Of a DNA stretch of 64,000 bases, positions 36,186-44,440 are shown piece after piece. The stretch lies in NCBI GenBank assembly GCA_002378005.1, contig DFQY01000008.1, positions 1 to 64,000 on the forward strand, read 5' to 3'. How positions within the stretch are numbered: the stretch's first letter is position 1; the number at the start of each line of letters is the position of its first letter. The notes beneath the pieces are model-generated. The model searched no databases, had not been told where the DNA came from, and worked only from the letters and a program-made list of their open reading frames with translations. The position numbers were made by a program, and so were the translations under genes. Source of the DNA: Flavobacteriales bacterium UBA3477. GTDB taxonomy: Bacteria > Bacteroidota > Bacteroidia > Flavobacteriales > Schleiferiaceae.

Positions 36186-37223
36186 TTACAGATTGGCCAA
36201 GAATGCCATGGTGTTTACGCCGTCGGCGTAGTCCCATAATTCGGGCTGTTGCGCTTTTCCGAAAGGAATGTACCCGTGGCCTACCACACATTGAAGCTTC
36301 TCACCCCATTGTGCGATCTTATCGGCAGCTTCCTCCTGCGCGTGGTAGCGGCTTACGTGAAGAATACCTACAGGGGTATGCAGTTCCTCGTTCTCACGGA
36401 CAATGATGAATCCGTTCTCTAAAAAATCTTCCTGGTTCAGCAGGAAGAGCGCTCGGTAGTAATCGTAATTGTTGCCGTACTTGTTGTTAATCACCACATC
36501 ACTCCAATCCACGATGTTGGCAAAAACGCGTTGAATGTCAAAATCTGCCGGCGCCAAGAGGTGCCCTACATTACGACAACCCAGACCGAAGTATTGGAAG
36601 ATGTCGCTGCCTAAAGCTACCAATTCCTCGTCGCTCTCACTCCCATCCAAAAGTGCCATAGAAGTGCGGTTCTTGCGGATGATATTTGGGTATTTCCCGA
36701 AGTAATATTCAAAGTAACGGGCGGTATTATCACTACCTGTGGCGATGACGGCGCCCATATCGTTTAATTGGTCAACGAACACCCAATCTCCCTCAAACAA
36801 GGGATCCTGACGCAATAAAACGGTGGCCAACACTGGCATCAAAGCCTCATCATCACTGCTCATCTTCACTACGGCGAAATGTCCGCTCAGGAAAACGCTT
36901 AAGAAATCGTGTAGCCCGACCAATGGAATGTTCCCGGCCATCACAATGCCCACTCGGTGGCGATTGATCTCACGCGTACCGCCTTCGCGGTCGCGCCACG
37001 CCATGAGATTTTCTTTGGTCAAGGCCTCGCCCCACGACTCAAGGGCGTAGTAGACATTGGACTCTGTAAACCATCCGTTGTGACGGAGTGATTTGGTAGC
37101 TGCTGCGCGCAATGCTTCCGTCAGGTCCTCTAGGCCTTCAGGAGCAGAAGCGCCCGAAGTCACAGAACGAAGAAATGCCCCTAAGTTGGAAACTGCATCA
37201 ATTCTATGGTCTGAGAAAAACAT
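36186..37223 (-). CDS. LuxC-like acyl-CoA reductase
   Basis: 345-residue aldehyde-dehydrogenase-superfamily protein of the LuxC/acyl-CoA reductase group, which reduces acyl-CoA or acyl groups to aldehyde with NADPH. Conserved features are a cofactor-binding region (VGIVMAGNIPLVGLHDFLSVFLSG), ATGSDNTARYFEYYF and FQYFGLGCRNVGHLL with the putative catalytic Cys. It is shorter than LuxC (about 480 residues). It stands back to back with a ferredoxin gene, 50 bases apart, with boxes for both strands in the gap. Physiological substrate unknown; no other luminescence gene is present. Confidence 0.85.
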   Translation of the reverse strand: MFFSDHRIDAVSNLGAFLRSVTSGASAPEGLEDLTEALRAAATKSLRHNGWFTESNVYYALESWGEALTKENLMAWRDREGGTREINRHRVGIVMAGNIPLVGLHDFLSVFLSGHFAVVKMSSDDEALMPVLATVLLRQDPLFEGDWVFVDQLNDMGAVIATGSDNTARYFEYYFGKYPNIIRKNRTSMALLDGSESDEELVALGSDIFQYFGLGCRNVGHLLAPADFDIQRVFANIVDWSDVVINNKYGNNYDYYRALFLLNQEDFLENGFIIVRENEELHTPVGILHVSRYHAQEEAADKIAQWGEKLQCVVGHGYIPFGKAQQPELWDYADGVNTMAFLANL

Positions 37224-37230
37224 TCGCGCG

Positions 37231-37256
37231 TACCTTTGTGTTGGATTGCAAAACTA
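37231..37256. promoter_or_regulatory. Divergent -7 boxes for ferredoxin (+) and acyl-CoA reductase (-)
   Basis: TACCTTTG at 37231-37238 on the plus strand and TAGTTTTG at 37256-37249 on the minus strand, both exact TAnnTTTG. Their directions cross, so each transcript would start beyond the other's box and the promoters should interfere. Confidence 0.65.
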
Positions 37257-37273
37257 AAACACCTTACCTACAT

Positions 37274-37627
37274 ATGGCTATTAAAATCACAGACGAATGC
37301 ATAAACTGCGGTGCTTGTGAGCCGGAATGCCCTAATAACGCCATCTACGAAGGCGCATTAGAGTGGCGATTCAACGAAGGAACGGACCTCAAAGGCAAGA
37401 TTTTGACCCCTGGCGGTAAAGAATATGATGCCGATGAAGCACAAGAGCCCGTAGATTACGACGTTTATTATATCGTAACCGACAAATGTACCGAGTGTAT
37501 TGGCTTCCATGAAGAGCCACAATGTGCGGAAGTTTGTCCTGTAGATTGTTGTGTTCCTGATGAAGACCACGTCGAGACCGAGCAAGAGCTCATGGCCAAG
37601 AAAGATTTCATGCACTTTGAAGACTAA
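37274..37627 (+). CDS. 2[4Fe-4S] ferredoxin
   Basis: Small electron carrier, 117 residues, beginning MAIKITDECINCGACEPECP. The first cluster motif is CxxCxxCxxxCP; the second is spaced CxxC-x8-CxxxCP (CTECIGFHEEPQCAEVCP), the longer spacing of Allochromatium-type ferredoxins, with very low redox potential in known members. A middle insertion and acidic C-terminus follow. ATG 37274 is set by the first cluster; the upstream frame overlaps the reductase gene. It may supply electrons to that divergent reductase, but nothing proves it. Confidence 0.95.
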   Translation: MAIKITDECINCGACEPECPNNAIYEGALEWRFNEGTDLKGKILTPGGKEYDADEAQEPVDYDVYYIVTDKCTECIGFHEEPQCAEVCPVDCCVPDEDHVETEQELMAKKDFMHFED

Positions 37628-38495
37628 GATTCAAAGATTACTCTTCGTGCTATTGATTAGCACACCCCACCTTTTCGGACAAATTACTGAGGAGCGCCTC
37701 GCTGCCTTGGGACAAGCGTACCTCATGCCTGAGAATGCACCCGTTGCAGATTCACTTGCAGGAGTTTTCGCAGATAGCCTTTGGTCTTTCATCTCAATTT
37801 CATCCAACTACGGAAAAACCTTACCCGCAGTTCGCAACCTCAGCGTCCAATTACCAAACGATCAAAGCTTTGCCTTATATACTTGGGCCGTACCGCAAGA
37901 GAATGGCACCTTCGCCTTCCACGGCTTTCTCTGGAACAAGGATTGGAAAGGGCAAAGTAAATTAGTACTAGAGGATTTCGGCACTGAGGACGCCCCTTAC
38001 CGTTGGCTCAAAGGCGGACAATGGGTCGGAAGTATTTGCTATGATATTTTGACCACGCGCCACCGCGGCAAGAAGCACTATACCTTGCTCACCTTCCGCC
38101 CAGGAACGTCCTACCACACGAAATATATCGACGCCATAGAACTAGGCACGCGTGCCGAGCGCATGCATTTTGGCTCACGCATCTTCAACATTCGTGCGAA
38201 CGGTGATGAGCGATACCAGCGCCGGCCCTACAGACTGCAATTCAGATATAATAGCGCACTGACCGCAGCCGTGCGTTACGATCGAGAGCATCGCGGTATT
38301 ATCTGCGACCACCTCGCCCCTTCGCAAGCCGAGCTTATAGAGCGTTGGTTTGCCTATGGACCTGATTTCTCCTACGATCGCATCCACTGGAGCGAAGGCA
38401 AATGGGAGATAGAGGAAGCGTATCCACTGATAAGAAACTTGGACGTGGCCCCCACCAATGACCGGGTGCCCACAAACCTAGATCCGCGCCGCTAA
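37617..38495 (+). CDS. Conserved secreted protein, unknown function
   Basis: 292 residues if started at TTG 37617, which overlaps the end of the ferredoxin gene by 11 bases and gives a good signal peptide (KIQRLLFVLLISTPHLFG then Q). No domain recognised. Visible stretches are LYTWAVPQENGTFAFHGFLWN, WVGSICYDILTT, YTLLTFRP, and the basic C-terminal half with HFGSRIFNIRA, typical of small beta-rich Bacteroidota secreted proteins. Co-transcribed with the ferredoxin. It ends in front of the strong hairpin at 38533. Confidence 0.68.
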   Translation: MKTKIQRLLFVLLISTPHLFGQITEERLAALGQAYLMPENAPVADSLAGVFADSLWSFISISSNYGKTLPAVRNLSVQLPNDQSFALYTWAVPQENGTFAFHGFLWNKDWKGQSKLVLEDFGTEDAPYRWLKGGQWVGSICYDILTTRHRGKKHYTLLTFRPGTSYHTKYIDAIELGTRAERMHFGSRIFNIRANGDERYQRRPYRLQFRYNSALTAAVRYDREHRGIICDHLAPSQAELIERWFAYGPDFSYDRIHWSEGKWEIEEAYPLIRNLDVAPTNDRVPTNLDPRR

Positions 38496-38532
38496 GGCGC
38501 CGCGGATGGCTTGAAATAGGATGGCCTGAAAA

Positions 38533-38565
38533 CACGAACGGCGGCCCTGCGGGCCGCCGTTCGTG
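38533..38565. terminator. Very strong bidirectional hairpin between convergent genes
   Basis: CACGAACGGCGGCCC (38533-38547) pairs perfectly with GGGCCGCCGTTCGTG (38551-38565), a 15-bp stem with a TGC loop. It lies between the secreted-protein gene (+) and dnaN (-). T-tracts are weak, yet stem strength and position suggest transcript ends for both. Confidence 0.75.
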
Positions 38566-38583
38566 TATCTAAAAATTCTTTGC

Positions 38584-39705
38584 TTAATGGTTGAGCATCA
38601 CCGGCATGACGAGCATGAGCAAATCCTCGCCATCGTCCATTCCATCTGCCGGTATCAAGATCCCTGCGCGGTTTGGCGCTGACATTTCCATGCGAACATT
38701 ATCACTGCCCAAATTCCCGAGCATCTCCAACAGGAAGCGAGAGTTGAAGCCTATCTCCATATCATCGCCTTGGTAATCACAAGAAATACGCTCGTGGGCC
38801 TTGTTGCTGAAATCTGGATCTTCTGCACTCACAGAAATCTCTGCACCCGCAAGTTTCAATCTGATCTGGTGCGTAGTCTTGTTTGAGAAAATGGCCACAC
38901 GCTTTACGGAAGAAGAGAACGCACCGCGGTCGATCAACATGATGTTTGGGTTGCTTTGTGGGATGACCGCCTCGTAGTTCGGGTATTTGCCATCGATCAA
39001 TCGGCAAATCATCACAACATTGTCGAAGGAAAACTGAGCATTGGTGTTATTGTACACCATCTCTACCTCTGAGCTGTCGTAGCTCAACGAACCACGCAAC
39101 ATGTTCAATGGCTTCTTCGGCATGATGAACTCCGCCGTACTTGGCGCGCCTAGATCCGTTCTGCGGTAACGCACTAATTTATGTGCATCTGTCGCTACGA
39201 ATGTCAGACTATTTGCATCAAACTGGAAGAACACCCCACTCATCACTGGGCGAAGCTCATCGTTTCCTGCAGCGAACAAGGTCTTAGAAATACCAGTAAC
39301 CAAGGCTTCCGCAGGAACGGTTGCTTTACTGGCGTCCTCAAGGGCTGGGAAAGTTGGGAATTCTTCTCCGTCGATGAAGGCCAAGCTGTATTTCCCATAA
39401 TCAGAGGCCAATTCTATGGTGTGCGACGCCTCATCAAAGATGAAGGTCAAAGGCTGCTCTGGGAAAGTCTTCAAGGTATCCATCAATACTTTGGCCGGAA
39501 CCGCAGCACTGCCCTGATCTTCACTCTCTACCTCTAAGCTCACGCTCATCATGGTCTCTAAATCTGAGGCACTGATCGAAAGCTCGCCTTGTTTGAGTTC
39601 AAACAAGAAGTTGTCGAGAATAGGAAGGGTATTGTTGCTCTGAACAATGCCGCCGATCAGCTGCAATTGCTTCAAGAGTTTGGAACTGGATACTATAAAC
39701 TTCAT
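38584..39705 (-). CDS. dnaN: DNA polymerase III beta sliding clamp
   Basis: Ring-shaped processivity clamp for replication. 373 residues with the three-fold clamp layout: MKFIVSSSKLLKQLQLIGGIV at the start, DNFLFELKQGELSISASDLETMMS, LPQLxx-type interior strands, and a C-terminal ILMPADGMDDGEDLLMLVMPVML-like end (GILIPADGMDDGEDLLMLVMP). It has its own promoter box and lies downstream of the DUF4340/GldFG string, not beside dnaA. Confidence 0.97.
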   Translation of the reverse strand: MKFIVSSSKLLKQLQLIGGIVQSNNTLPILDNFLFELKQGELSISASDLETMMSVSLEVESEDQGSAAVPAKVLMDTLKTFPEQPLTFIFDEASHTIELASDYGKYSLAFIDGEEFPTFPALEDASKATVPAEALVTGISKTLFAAGNDELRPVMSGVFFQFDANSLTFVATDAHKLVRYRRTDLGAPSTAEFIMPKKPLNMLRGSLSYDSSEVEMVYNNTNAQFSFDNVVMICRLIDGKYPNYEAVIPQSNPNIMLIDRGAFSSSVKRVAIFSNKTTHQIRLKLAGAEISVSAEDPDFSNKAHERISCDYQGDDMEIGFNSRFLLEMLGNLGSDNVRMEMSAPNRAGILIPADGMDDGEDLLMLVMPVMLNH

Positions 39706-39733
39706 CGCATCAAATATTTAAAAGCGTGTCTAA

Positions 39734-39741
39734 CAAATATA
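39734..39741 (-). promoter_or_regulatory. -7 box TATATTTG of dnaN
   Basis: Perfect TAnnTTTG match, 28 bases before the dnaN ATG. It directly follows an inverted repeat (39741-39779), so the T-rich tail of that repeat forms the box. Confidence 0.65.
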
Positions 39742-39779
39742 ATTGGGCAGGGCCCTAAAGTGGGGCGCTGGGCCCAATT
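39741..39779 (-). terminator. Possible terminator of the DUF4340/GldFG string
   Basis: AATTGGGC (39741-39748) and GCCCAATT (39772-39779) are perfect 8-bp arms around a 23-base GC-rich centre. On the minus strand the repeat is followed by ATATTTG, a poor T-tract, so termination may be incomplete. Confidence 0.45.
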
Positions 39780-39818
39780 TTCTTTTACACAATTGTTAAT
39801 AATCAAGCCAAGGCTAAA

Positions 39819-40862
39819 TCACTGTTGTTCAGCGAAATCCCGCCTTGATTTGAGCAAATTACGCCAGCCGTAACGCTGTATGAGGACCATGCGACCGTCG
39901 GGTAATTCAGCATAAAAACGATCCGGGTCCCATTGGTGGGGCACTCCCTCTGCATCTAGCTGTTCTCTATCAGGACGCTTCCAGAAGGCCCGAACTTTCA
40001 AAATTTCGTTGTCCATAGTGTGTACATACAATTCAAAGGCGGGGGTAGCACTGAAAATACTGTCCTTCTTCTCCCAAATGTTATCGCTCGGAATTATAGC
40101 CCCCTCATATTTCAAGGTTTCTAAGCTTCCTACCACTGTCATAAGTTCCAATGAATTTGCCATCGGCAAAGGCTCAAACTCCCCACCTACCAGCGACCAG
40201 CTCTCAGCATCCGTGGCCGGCTCATTTAAGTTGCCTTCTTTCACAATCTGGCGCGTGATCATCCAACCGTCGACTGGAATGGCGGGCAAGGCCATCTCAA
40301 CAGCTTTAATCTCTTTAGGCGCCAACCCGAAAATGGTGCGGTCGCGCCACAGGTTTTCCTCGGTGAAAAACCTTGTGGTCAAATAGCCGTTGAACCCTTG
40401 GATGTACACCGCAAAAGGCATATCTGACCCTGCCATTTTGTAATACGTCCCCAACATATCCGGGGTTTCTGTACCGACGGTGTATTTCTTGATTAATTGG
40501 TCCCCGGCATATACTTCCACCCAGCGACCGTAAACTTCCATGCGTTGATTCACCTGCTCCACGGCACTTTGCTGCACAAAATGCTTCAGGGTCACCTTGG
40601 TAAGGGTTTCAAGCAACACCTCAATGGCATCCTGACGAACGGGCCACTGCTCTTCTCCCACGACCCAACGATCGCCTACGCGCTCCAATACCACCGTGCT
40701 AGGCTGCTTGTCGCTGATGACCACTTTGGTGATTTGTGAAGCGTCTGCAACCGCAAAATCGTATTGCGCCTTGAGGGCTTCGAGGCCATCGCTAGAATTG
40801 GTTTGACAAGCTATTAGGCCCCACAGCGCTGCGGATAGAAGGAGGAGTTTACCTGCGTGCAT
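39819..40862 (-). CDS. DUF4340 lipoprotein
   Basis: 347 residues with signal peptide MHAGKLLLLSAALWGLIAC (lipobox LIAC) and a DUF4340-type domain of repeated beta-alpha units (TVVLERVGDRWVVGEEQWPVRQDAIEVLLETLTKV and YGWRNLLKSRRDFAEQQ at the end). DUF4340 proteins are often encoded next to GldG-like ABC transporters in bacteria. Its ATG overlaps the end of the fused GldF-GldG gene by 14 bases. Likely a periplasmic partner of that complex, but the biochemical function is unknown. Confidence 0.85.
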   Translation of the reverse strand: MHAGKLLLLSAALWGLIACQTNSSDGLEALKAQYDFAVADASQITKVVISDKQPSTVVLERVGDRWVVGEEQWPVRQDAIEVLLETLTKVTLKHFVQQSAVEQVNQRMEVYGRWVEVYAGDQLIKKYTVGTETPDMLGTYYKMAGSDMPFAVYIQGFNGYLTTRFFTEENLWRDRTIFGLAPKEIKAVEMALPAIPVDGWMITRQIVKEGNLNEPATDAESWSLVGGEFEPLPMANSLELMTVVGSLETLKYEGAIIPSDNIWEKKDSIFSATPAFELYVHTMDNEILKVRAFWKRPDREQLDAEGVPHQWDPDRFYAELPDGRMVLIQRYGWRNLLKSRRDFAEQQ

Positions 40863-43263
40863 AGCGTCTTTTTCGTTGCAGGAAGAAGATGAGGGCAGCC
40901 AGCGCTAGGACTAATTCCGGCAAGGCCACATTCAAAAACTTCCAATAATTGGTTTCCGCCACAATTTTTTCGCCGTCCAACAAGCGCAACTTCATATCGC
41001 GCGTTCGGGTTTGCATCAAACCGATATCGTCCAACATATAATCTACAGTGTTGAGCACCAAATCATCATTGCCGTATTGAATGCCCGTGTATTGATCGTA
41101 ACCCAGGGGCAGCGGCTGTCCACGTGGAATCTCTGGGTTGATCAAATTCACTTGGTTGCGAATAAAATCGCCGTCGCTGAAGACCGCCATAGCTGTCTGA
41201 GAACTATTCTTAAGTTGCGGCAATCCCACACCAGCCTTTGGAGCCAACCGGTTTGCGTAGGCACTCTCAAAACTTCCTTCCAAAAGTACCGCAGACATCA
41301 AATTGCGCTGGGTGAATGCGCGGGGGTCCGGGCGATTGTAGAGCATTTCTAAGCTGACCGTATGAGGGGCTGCCATAGCACGTGCATTCGATGAGCTCAA
41401 CAAAAGTGGTGTTTTGTTGATGCCTGGAGCCTCCACCGTATCCAAGGTAGAACTGAACTCGCCCTTCACGGCATTCATGTTAGCCATCGCGGGGTGATTG
41501 GTGGCACCCCAAAGCGGGAAATATACCCAAGGATTGATGCTACGTCTATCATTCACTCCGGCACAACGTACATCCTGAACCAGGTCAGCATTGATGCGGA
41601 CGCCATATTTGAACAAGAGGTCAGTTAGGTTAAGGTCATAAATCGTTGGGTACGCCAAGAACTCTGGACCGAAGCTCAGGCTGTCCATTTCCGCATGAAC
41701 GCCGTCTAAGAACCAAAGCACCTTACCGCCACCCATCAGGAACTGGTCCAATAAATACTTATCTAATTCCGGGAAAGGCTGCGTTGGCTTGGCTACCACG
41801 AGGAGGTCGTAGGTGTTCATACGACGGACCATATCACTGAGGTCCGCCTCACCGTTTGCATCTGCTTTGTAGGCCTGCAATGAGAATCGATCTACCGCGT
41901 AATTTTCACTTAAAGCCAGCCCTATGCCCGCGGTTTGAACCGCAGTGAGCTCCCCATGGCCCGTGACCATACCTACCTTCGGCTTGTCGGTGATGAGCAA
42001 GGTATTGAGCGCGCGGGCTAGGTTGAATTCTAATTGTTGAATACTGATGTTGACCTGTTCCGCTGGATCGAAGACCATGACGTTTTCCAATAGTACAGCC
42101 GTTACTTCCTGTTCTTTGTAGGCCAAGGTCGCCCCTGGAAAAACGTTCAATACGCTCTGCCCGTCGGCTTTTTGCACCTGGAGTTGAACGGCGTTGATGC
42201 CCTTAGTGGCTAATTGGTTCTTGAACTCAACCGTATTATCCACATTATTCGGGTTAATGAACTCAAAGAAGATGTTGCCATTGCGCGCGGCCCATTCTTC
42301 GAGCATGTAGCGCGTTTCAATTTTCAATCGTTCGAATCCTGCGGGGAATTCGCCTTCCAAATACACTTTGATGAGCATCGGCTCAGATACTTGGTCCAAT
42401 AAACTTTCTGTACCCTCACTCAGGCTGTAGCGCTTTTCCTCGGTCAAATCCCAACGCAAGCGCATGGCACTGCTGCCGGCGGCGATCACTAGACCTATTC
42501 CCATCCAAAGTAGTGCCTTCTTCCACGGTTGACGTAGGTGATTCTTTGCTAAGATACCTAGGGTTAGCCCGATGAACAGGAACACCACCCCAATGAAGTA
42601 GCCCACATCGCGCAAGTCTAATACGCCGCGCGCCATGCTCAGGTAGTGTTCATTCATTCCCAAGGTGCGTACGGTCAATTCCCAGCCGGAGAACTTGTAT
42701 AAATCCGCCAAGGATTCAAATCCCAAATACATTCCGAAATTCAAGGCGACCCCGACGACAAAGGCGACCACGTTGTTCGGCGTCAAGGCGCTCGCCATCA
42801 AGGCCACCGCAGTATAGGCTGCGCCTATGGCCAAGAGACCTACGAAGGAACCTATGGCTGCCCCCCAATCGAGATTTCCGACCGGAGAACCCAGCGTTCG
42901 CACACTCCATAGATAGACGAGGGTGGGAAGTATGGAGAAGATAGTGACCGTGAACGTCCCGAAAAACTTGGCCCAGATCAACTGTACCAAGGAGATAGGA
43001 CGCACGATAAGCAACTCCATCATCCCAGATTTAATCTCGTCGCTGAAGACCCGCATGCTAATGGCAGGAATGAGGAACAAGAACACCCAAGGTGCCAGTC
43101 CGAAATAGTTTTCTAGTGTGGCATAGCCGCCTTCCAAAATGTTGAATGGACCATTAAACACCCAAAGCAGTAGCCCGTTGATCAACAAGTAGATCCCAAT
43201 AATCAAATACCCGAGGATACTAGAGAAGTATACGTTGAGTTCTTTCTTGAGTTGTGCTATCAT
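40849..43263 (-). CDS. Fused GldF-GldG gliding/ABC-2 transporter protein
   Basis: 804 residues in one frame. Residues about 1-240 are a GldF-type ABC-2 permease with six membrane segments (MIAQLKKELNVYFSSILGYLI, AISMRVFSDEIKSGMMELLIVRP). After a short basic linker (KNHLRQPWKKALL) residues about 250-804 are GldG: one membrane segment, the DLTEEKRYSLSE signature, a long periplasmic domain (KVGMVTGHGELT; KVLWFLDGVHAE) and a C-terminal membrane anchor (LPELVLALAALIFFLQRKRRY). In Flavobacterium johnsoniae these are two proteins that with GldA form an ABC transporter needed for gliding. No gldA is here. The ATG overlaps the ABM gene stop by four bases. Confidence 0.92.
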   Translation of the reverse strand: MIAQLKKELNVYFSSILGYLIIGIYLLINGLLLWVFNGPFNILEGGYATLENYFGLAPWVFLFLIPAISMRVFSDEIKSGMMELLIVRPISLVQLIWAKFFGTFTVTIFSILPTLVYLWSVRTLGSPVGNLDWGAAIGSFVGLLAIGAAYTAVALMASALTPNNVVAFVVGVALNFGMYLGFESLADLYKFSGWELTVRTLGMNEHYLSMARGVLDLRDVGYFIGVVFLFIGLTLGILAKNHLRQPWKKALLWMGIGLVIAAGSSAMRLRWDLTEEKRYSLSEGTESLLDQVSEPMLIKVYLEGEFPAGFERLKIETRYMLEEWAARNGNIFFEFINPNNVDNTVEFKNQLATKGINAVQLQVQKADGQSVLNVFPGATLAYKEQEVTAVLLENVMVFDPAEQVNISIQQLEFNLARALNTLLITDKPKVGMVTGHGELTAVQTAGIGLALSENYAVDRFSLQAYKADANGEADLSDMVRRMNTYDLLVVAKPTQPFPELDKYLLDQFLMGGGKVLWFLDGVHAEMDSLSFGPEFLAYPTIYDLNLTDLLFKYGVRINADLVQDVRCAGVNDRRSINPWVYFPLWGATNHPAMANMNAVKGEFSSTLDTVEAPGINKTPLLLSSSNARAMAAPHTVSLEMLYNRPDPRAFTQRNLMSAVLLEGSFESAYANRLAPKAGVGLPQLKNSSQTAMAVFSDGDFIRNQVNLINPEIPRGQPLPLGYDQYTGIQYGNDDLVLNTVDYMLDDIGLMQTRTRDMKLRLLDGEKIVAETNYWKFLNVALPELVLALAALIFFLQRKRRYARR

Positions 43264-43556
43264 GGTTGTTGGTCAAATAATTCTTCGCAGGTCCAAGCCT
43301 TTGGCTGGCCCGAAAATAAGGCTTTTGTCTGTGGCCATACCTCTTCAAAAACCGTGCTGTGTCTGTAGGCGTTTAAATGCGCTTCAGATTTCCAGCGGCT
43401 GTAGGTAAAAAAGTGTTCGTCGCCGCGCAACATCTTCACGCCAAGGCAGCCTTCTGCTCCTGCGATTTGTGCTTTGTACTTGTCGAATAGACGGATGAAC
43501 GCCTCTCCTTCTTTACACTTTGGATCGATGGGCAGTTGTACAATTCTTGTGATCAT
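43260..43556 (-). CDS. Antibiotic biosynthesis monooxygenase (ABM) domain protein
   Basis: 98-residue single ABM-domain protein, a ferredoxin-like dimeric beta-barrel. The beginning (MITRIVQLPIDPKCKEGEAFIRLFDKYK), GCLGVKMLRG, FFTYSRWKSEAHLNAYRHS and the terminal Trp/Leu pattern are typical. Members are heme-degrading enzymes, cofactor-free quinol monooxygenases or simply unknown; the heme-ligand pattern of IsdG is not evident. Its ATG overlaps the SAM-hydrolase stop and its own stop overlaps gldFG, each by four bases. Confidence 0.88.
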   Translation of the reverse strand: MITRIVQLPIDPKCKEGEAFIRLFDKYKAQIAGAEGCLGVKMLRGDEHFFTYSRWKSEAHLNAYRHSTVFEEVWPQTKALFSGQPKAWTCEELFDQQP

Positions 43557-44341
43557 ACAAAGTCGATTCGTACCCAGTCGTTAATGTTCAGCCCTAAGAG
43601 TTCGTTGGAGCCCTTGATGTGCTCTCCACCACTCTTACCTACGGCCACACATAACATGCCGTGCGCATCCCATACCCCGGCGATTTTACCCTGCGGAACC
43701 TCGCCAATGCGCTCATAAATCTTGGCAATACTTCTGTTGCGAGAAGTTTCCACGGAAGCGCGGCGGCCTTTTTGATGGGCCTCGAATAGGGTTCTTGAAA
43801 TATTGGTAATACAGGTACCGTGGTGGTCGATGTACAGCACGTTTCCACGAATGGCATACTCATCGACCAAAGGTGCTGAAGTTTTCAGCTTTTTGATTTT
43901 GGTCAAACTTGGACCCAACAAATCCACCTTGCCACCTTCACTCAAATGCGCCGCGGCACTCGCGAAAAGTCCGTGCACATCCATGGGATCAATGCCACGG
44001 ATATCGAGAATTCGAGCGGCTACAATCTTCGCATGCTCCAAGACACTGGCCAGGATGCCGTTGTTGGGCGCAAGAAAGAATTGGCCGTCGGCCTTCATGC
44101 AAATGTATTCCAATCCCTCACGTGGTGCGCTACCCACATACATGATGTGGATACTCCCCGGCGGGAATGCGGCATAGGAACGCTTCAACGAAAACGCTGC
44201 TTGCAACACATTGTGCGGCTCGACCTCATGGCTAATGTCCACCCATTGCAACCCTTTGACGCGGCGAATAAACTGCGCTTTTGCGAGGGCCAAGTTGGGA
44301 TCTTTTAACCCGAAATCAGAAGTTGCTGTAATTACCGCCAT
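43553..44341 (-). CDS. SAM hydrolase (DUF62/chlorinase-fluorinase superfamily)
   Basis: 262-residue enzyme of the SAM hydroxide adenosyltransferase family, which splits S-adenosylmethionine using water to give adenosine and methionine; a few relatives use chloride or fluoride. Motifs: TATSDFGLKDPNLALAKAQF at the start (SAM Asp), DISHEVEPHNVLQAAF, FPPGSIHIMYVGSAP, FLAPNNGILA and DHHGTCITNI. Nothing marks a halogenase. In Flavobacteriales this gene commonly neighbours phoH and gldFG, as it does here (phoH lies divergently 99 bases away). Confidence 0.9.
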   Translation of the reverse strand: MAVITATSDFGLKDPNLALAKAQFIRRVKGLQWVDISHEVEPHNVLQAAFSLKRSYAAFPPGSIHIMYVGSAPREGLEYICMKADGQFFLAPNNGILASVLEHAKIVAARILDIRGIDPMDVHGLFASAAAHLSEGGKVDLLGPSLTKIKKLKTSAPLVDEYAIRGNVLYIDHHGTCITNISRTLFEAHQKGRRASVETSRNRSIAKIYERIGEVPQGKIAGVWDAHGMLCVAVGKSGGEHIKGSNELLGLNINDWVRIDFV

Positions 44342-44381
44342 AGAGGGGCTATTGCCGCGTTGAGGATTGGTGAAAATGTAG

Positions 44382-44399
44382 TTACTTTGTCAAAAGTAA
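44382..44399. promoter_or_regulatory. Palindromic overlapping promoters of phoH (+) and SAM hydrolase (-)
   Basis: TTACTTT (44382-44388) and AAAGTAA (44393-44399) are perfect inverted arms with spacer GTCA. The minus strand contains the exact box TACTTTTG (44398-44391); the plus strand contains TTACTTTG (44382-44389), one mismatch. The symmetry means both transcripts could use the same 18-base site. Confidence 0.55.
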
Positions 44400-44440
44400 G
44401 GCAATTCCGCCTTCCATTTCATCTACTAAGCGAGCAGTAA

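Noticed and set aside
36186..37627. LuxC-like reductase as part of a luminescence system
   Set aside because: No luxA, luxB, luxD or luxE is present, and LuxC-like reductases are common in non-luminous Bacteroidota.
38482..38507. Second hairpin (ATCCGCG/CGCGGAT) at the end of the secreted-protein gene
   Set aside because: It overlaps the last codons and stop and has no T-tract; the stronger stem at 38533-38565 explains termination.
43260..44341. ABM monooxygenase and SAM chlorinase/fluorinase family gene as a natural-product halogenation cluster
   Set aside because: The neighbours are motility and housekeeping genes, no synthase genes occur, and most members of the second family hydrolyse SAM with water.
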